Positions 27,585-31,428 of a stretch of DNA of 31,428 bases are shown in pieces (the stretch's first letter is position 1; each line of letters opens with the position of its first letter). Source of the stretch: Pavlovales sp. CCMP2436. Taxonomy: Eukaryota; Haptophyta; Pavlovophyceae; Pavlovales. Under the pieces are notes generated by a model, which saw only the letters and a list, made by a program, of their open reading frames with translations, had not been told where the DNA came from and made no database searches. The translations under genes and the position numbers were made by a program. The stretch is taken from positions 33,837 through 65,264 of the forward strand of contig MU631948.1 in assembly GCA_026770615.1 (NCBI GenBank). The letters run 5' to 3'.

Positions 27585-28884
27585 ATGGACCCGACACTCG
27601 CAGCTGCCGCCTCGGCCGTGCTCTTCACGAACCTGCTGTTCGTGGTGGCGGTGGCTGCTCGCTCGCGTGTCGAGCAGCCATTGCCTCGTGCCTCGATGCC
27701 GCGTCTCAACCGGTCCACGGTCATGGAGGAGGTTGTCTACAGCCTGAGCGATCGCGAGTTCAAGCGGAGCTATCGCATGGACAAGGCAACCTTCCGCTTC
27801 GTCCTCTACCGTATCAGCCCGTACCTTGAGGATGCGCAGGGCTCCAACCAACCACCGTGAGGACGAGATCGACCCCGGCGTCGCGTTGGCCATCACGCTC
27901 ACGTGGTTGCGCGGGGGGCGGTACATGGATGCGGCGAGAATCCACCGGCTCAAAGTGTGCGTTCTCCTTCACCCCGGCGCGCGCGCCCCCGCCACCCTCG
28001 CCACCCCCTTCCCACGCACTCACACATACGCACGCACACAGCCGCGGCCGCTGCCGCCCCCGCCATTCACTCCGCGACACACACACACGCACGCACGCAC
28101 ACACAGCCGCCACCAATGCCGCCCCCGCCACTCACTCCGCGACCCTCCCCCCCCCTCCCCCCCCTCCGCGTGCTCAAACCTGCGCAGCCCGACCATGTTC
28201 AAGTACCTCTGGCTGACGATCCGTGCCATCAACGTGGGTCTCAAGGATGAGCTCTGCTTCCCGATCGACGACGTGGCTGCTCTTCGGCGGCTCGAGCGCA
28301 ATTTTCGCGCTCGATGGGGCCGCGCCGGTGGCATCTACCGCGGCTGCGTGGGCGCCATCGACGGCATCATCATCAAGATTCGCCGCCCGTCCCGGTTCCG
28401 CCACAGGACGCCACAGTCTTTCTTCTGTGGGCGGTACAAGTGTTTTGGAATTGCCTTCCAGTGCAACGGCTCGCTCAGCCAGTCCAAGGATACGTTCAAC
28501 TGGATCCATTCCACACACCGCCAGAACGTGGAGCGCGCATTTGGGATGCTGATGGGTCGCTGGACGCCCCTGCGGATTCCTCACATCCAGGTACACGCTG
28601 TCTTTACCGCTTGCTGCCGCCTGCAAAATATCTGCATCACCCGCCAGCAGGAGGCTGCAGCTGATGATGGCATGGGCGAGGAGGAGGGCGGCATGGCGCG
28701 GTCGTTCAGGCCGGTGCAGGCGGCGGCAGGAGTGCGCGTGCAGCCTCCGCAGGTGTACATGAACACAAACCCTGCCCCGGCTGTCTTCAGTGGCTTGCGG
28801 ACTCGCCTCAGGCACTGTGTCCGCAGGCTGGATATCGTGCAGAGCCTGTCAGACAATGGCATCGTCAGGCCGCCCGGTGAGTGA
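27585..28884 (+). pseudogene. PIF/Harbinger (HARBI1-type DDE) transposase, internally deleted
   Basis: ATG 27585 (MDPTLAAAASAV). The N-terminal helical domain contains FKRSYRMDKATFRFVLYRI. A one-base shift near 27850 leads to PGVALAITLTWLRGGRYMDAA. Removing an in-phase GT-AG intron (27957-28187) joins HRLKV to PTMFKYLWLT, as in the family. Next comes the first catalytic block GCVGAIDGIIIKI and SFFCGRYKCFGIAFQC, then FNWIHSTHRQNVERAFGML with the catalytic Glu. About 70-80 residues expected between FQC and FNW, including the second Asp, are missing, so it cannot be active. The end is TGA at 28884. It would once have cut and pasted a Harbinger element. Confidence 0.8.
27957..28187 (+). other. 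Intron of the Harbinger transposase
   Basis: GTGCGTTC...CTGCGCAG, 231 bp, pyrimidine-rich towards its 3' end and filled with (CA)n and ACGCAC microsatellites. Splicing joins AAA-GT|C-CCG in frame. Its length is a multiple of three and it has no stop, so it also reads through as an ORF. Confidence 0.6.
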
Positions 28885-29548
28885 AATTGGCATTCAATAA
28901 GAACTCGAGTTAATGAGCGCCTGCGACTTCGAAGCTAACTAGGTAGTTATCTCGTTCACTTACTAATTATTAGCTATGTTATGTAATGTTATAATGCCCC
29001 TTCTACCGCCGGGTGCGCAGTCTCTGCGTCCAGGAGGCCTCGGTTGTCAGCGTCTGATCGGCACTCTGTTTAGCCCCAGAATTACCATGCGGTGATTACT
29101 GGTGCGCCGGCAGCTCTGAGCAGCCGCTTAAAATAATTATTAAAAATTTATTACTGTAACTAGTGCACAAAAAACGTGGCTCAGTTTCTTAAAGTTGAGA
29201 AGTTTTTTATTGCCTGCGACACCCTATTCGCTCTTTTTAGGCAGCGACATGTCGACAGCAATGCATGAATTATCGGGTCGAGTGCTGTCGTCGTAACTTA
29301 AGTTAGTGTATATTTAATGGTGTACAATGAAAGTTCAACATGCAATTTATACGAATAACATATATTATTCCATTCATCGAGAGTCGTAACTAAATTAAAT
29401 AATTACAAGTAACTGTAGATGTAACTGTAGAGTGCTTCTAATATGGACGACTCGCATGTGTCTGCTCATCACTGCCCATGACAGAGCAGAGGTCGGTGTC
29501 TGTCTGGGTGCAACCAAGCCCGAGGCACGGCGACGCGTCGCACTACTC
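28885..29548. other. Intergenic between transposase and host gene
   Basis: No gene is seen. AT-rich stretches contain an inverted copy of the CTCAGTTTCTTA motif (29178-29189) found at 2754. A G8-type run lies at 29577-29588 just inside the next gene's last exon. Confidence 0.4.
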
Positions 29549-30121
29549 TCACACTGGGAGTGGAGGGGGGGCGACGCTAAGGGGGGGGTGACCTTCGGCG
29601 CCCAGCATCCGGCTGATCATGGCCGCGGAGTCCTGCATGCTGCGCGCCTCCGACCCGCGCGCTTCGGCGGCGGCCTTCAGCCCGTGCTCGAGACTTGCCT
29701 GCACCTTGCTCAGCATCGCCGCCACATCGGTCGAACCGGCCACCTCGGGAGTCAGCTGCGTCATGATGACCGAGTAGGTTGCGAGTGATGCGTCGTGCCC
29801 AGCCGCACACTCGCGCTGCTGCGCGGTGAGCGTGGAGAGGTGGCCAAATATCTTGTCCTGGGCGCCTGTCGTCTTCTGCCGCTTGTCCCCATCGCCGGCG
29901 AGGCCCGCCACCGCGGCGACTACAGACAGGCAGCAATGATATTATGGTTAGAGCCCTTGGGATATTCAAACTATAGGTTGGGCAAACATTTAAATTTAGG
30001 AGGCGTACAATACACACATACATATACATATATATATATCTATATATCTATCTGTGCGTGTGTGTATGTGTGTTTGTCTGTGTGTGTGGCTAACGCCATT
30101 GTGGGGTTCCGAAAATTTGGT

Positions 30122-30152
<31 letters not shown>

Positions 30153-31428
30153 AAAAAAAAGGGCGCGCGCACACCCATTTTGTCCGTGGCCTTTTCCATC
30201 GCGACAGAGAGCACGCCTTCCGTCTGGCCACCGGGAACGCCGCAGCCGCGGAGGCGCCCTTTCCTGCCGCCGCCGCGCTCTTTCCCGCCGCCGCCGCCGC
30301 CCCTGAGCCATTCGGCCTCGTCGATCTCAAAGTACGGCTGGTCGAGTGGCACGCCGTCCTCAAGCCCCTGCTCGCCCTCGCTCACCGATTTGGCCATCAT
30401 GCCCTGTATATTGTATATAATTATGGCATAAGTGTTAGTATTAAGGTGGTCTATTATATTCTTATTTGTACTCGGGTTCGATTTTTGGTAATATTAATAT
30501 TACTAGTCATCGTTATATTAATTGCTTACTCCGAGGTTGGGGTACTTCTCGACGAGGAAGTGCGCGTATAGGATAGTGACCTTGGCGGACGCGCTCACAG
30601 ACTTGAGGAATCTGGCCGGGTTACGCGCGCCGCCAGAGGGAGCGCCGTCGGCCGCAGGATCAGCAGCGAGGGGGAATCCAGAAGCGCCGTAGCCGTCGTC
30701 AGGCGCATCACCTACGAGAGTTAGTTAGAGTATGTGATCGCAGTTAGGATTGCAACACAAAATACCGGGCTCGCAGTTAAGATTGCAACGATGCGCCCGT
30801 GATGGGTATGTGATCGGCGCATCACCTGTTGGATCGCCGAGGAATAGCGCGATTGCATCCTCGATGCAGCTCTCCACCCCCTCGTGGCTGTCGTTGTTCC
30901 CAGATTTGCAGTAATTTCTACATCACGTATGGGTTTGGCAGGGGGGGAGGGAGGGGGGGAGGGTGAGTCACTTATCGTGCGTGGGATGGAATCCGTCACA
31001 TAGGGGGGCTTCACTCACTTTACGAAAGTCGTGAAGAGGGTGCGGAGCGTAGTGAAAATGTTCTGCAGCTTGGCCCAGCCAGGCGACGTTCTCGGCGGCT
31101 TCAGAACGTACTCTGACCATACCGCTGCGTCGACCCCACCCGTACCTACCAGGGCGACCAACTCGTCGCGTAGCGGAGGCTTGAACTCCTCCGACATGAA
31201 GGCAGAGAGCACCGCCGACCACTTGCTCTGTACGTAGTATATGTACGTAGTATATGTACGTAGTATATTATATATATATACGCCAGCATCGGCCCGATCG
31301 AGGCCAAGCTCAACACCGTCAAACCGATCCGCGGGATCGTCATCGGCGCTTTCGGTGAGGTCAGCGCCGATACGCACTCGCTCGTCAAAGAAATCGCGGC
31401 GCAGGGAGGCCGCAAGATGTACGCGCTG
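29549..31428 (-). CDS. Multi-exon host gene, unknown product, partial at right edge
   Basis: The minus-strand gene has six exons in this window: 31282-31428 (continues beyond the edge), 31019-31227, 30826-30917, 30530-30711, 30175-30403 and 29549-29919 (TGA). All five introns (31228-31281, 30918-31018, 30712-30825, 30404-30529, 29920-30174) are GT-AG, and every junction keeps the frame. Donors include GTGAGT and GTAAGC; acceptors end TACAG, TGTAG, CGTAG. The product begins with an acidic stretch (TESADDDPADRF), then helical segments (SKWSAVLSAFMSEEF, LQNIFTTLRTLFTTF, RFLKSVSASAKVTILYA), a Gly-rich linker, and a helical C-terminal part with a Pro-rich end. No known domain was recognised. It has no internal stop or frameshift. 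Confidence 0.6.
30003..30150. repeat. Microsatellites inside a host-gene intron
   Basis: TA/TATC runs (30012-30052), GT-rich runs (30053-30090) and a (CA)13 tract (30122-30148) all lie within the 29920-30174 intron. ORFs called across them are by-products. Confidence 0.85.
30712..30825 (-). other. Intron flanked by a 12-bp direct repeat (introner-like)
   Basis: Plus-strand GGCGCATCACCT occurs at 30702-30713 and again at 30816-30827, straddling both splice sites. On the coding strand AGGTGATGCGCC is present at donor and acceptor. The intron also has an internal tandem GATTGCAAC(A/G) duplication (30749-30758 and 30781-30790). Confidence 0.6.

Noticed and set aside
27843..28250. Pro/Thr/His-rich ORFs in three frames
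   Set aside because: They read through the CA-repeat intron of the Harbinger transposase.
30003..30571. Plus-strand 258-codon ORF
   Set aside because: It crosses microsatellites and splice sites of the minus-strand host gene, whose exons are in phase. The ORF is incidental.
1..31428. CRISPR arrays, tRNA or rRNA genes
   Set aside because: No regularly spaced direct repeats with unique spacers were seen. No convincing cloverleaf or rRNA core sequence was found, and the DNA is eukaryotic.

Overview
The window is nuclear DNA of a eukaryote. At the right edge a minus-strand gene can be followed through six exons joined by five in-phase GT-AG introns, and the rest is dense in SINE-like copies, MITEs, minisatellites and broken genes. 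I cannot name the host. A unicellular alga or other protist is plausible because that is where the main feature, an endogenous virus-like element, is usually found, but no rRNA or housekeeping gene is present to prove it.

Layout. 1-1200: two minus-strand hypothetical genes, one running off the left edge and one frame-broken. 1200-9600: repeat-rich ground with a SINE-like family (at least four substantial copies), a TA-flanked MITE nested in one copy, a hAT-type MITE with an exact 8-bp target duplication, a 95-bp-arm foldback, a 206-bp dispersed repeat in two copies, and several decayed GC-rich ORFs. 9590-11300: minus-strand ORFs, one with a retrotransposon-like zinc knuckle and a tandem protein repeat. 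11300-12190: minisatellites.

About 12.2-27.3 kb: an endogenous Polinton-like virus (PLV)/Maverick-type element. The left arm on the plus strand carries a GIY-YIG-like nuclease, a zinc-ribbon protein, two unknown ORFs, a protein-primed family B DNA polymerase with every diagnostic motif, and four small ORFs, two of them paralogous. The right arm on the minus strand carries a class 3 lipase, two fibre/adhesin-like proteins (one with an F5/8C-like domain), a small basic protein, a proline-rich protein, a packaging ATPase (FtsK/HerA/A32-like) and a charged helical protein. A 109-bp divergent spacer separates these from a penton-like minor capsid protein and a small Ala/Gly/Arg-rich protein on the plus strand. 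Replication, packaging and virion genes are present. I could not recognise a double-jelly-roll major capsid protein, a protease or an integrase, and I saw no terminal inverted repeats.

The most unusual point is that the polymerase ORF continues, unbroken, about 400 codons past the PolB palm into a second region that resembles a TV-Pol (family A/T7-RNAP-related) palm. Many element genes are interrupted by single in-frame stops (TAA, TAG, TGA) or one-base shifts, often at homopolymers. The copy therefore looks like a decaying endogenous virus, although sequence error or translational recoding cannot be excluded for individual sites; one shift lies exactly on a U_UUU_UUA heptamer.

27.4-28.9 kb: a degenerate PIF/Harbinger (HARBI1-type) transposase gene with an intron. 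29.5-31.4 kb: the intact multi-exon host gene, which includes an intron flanked by a 12-bp direct repeat, as in introner-type intron gain.
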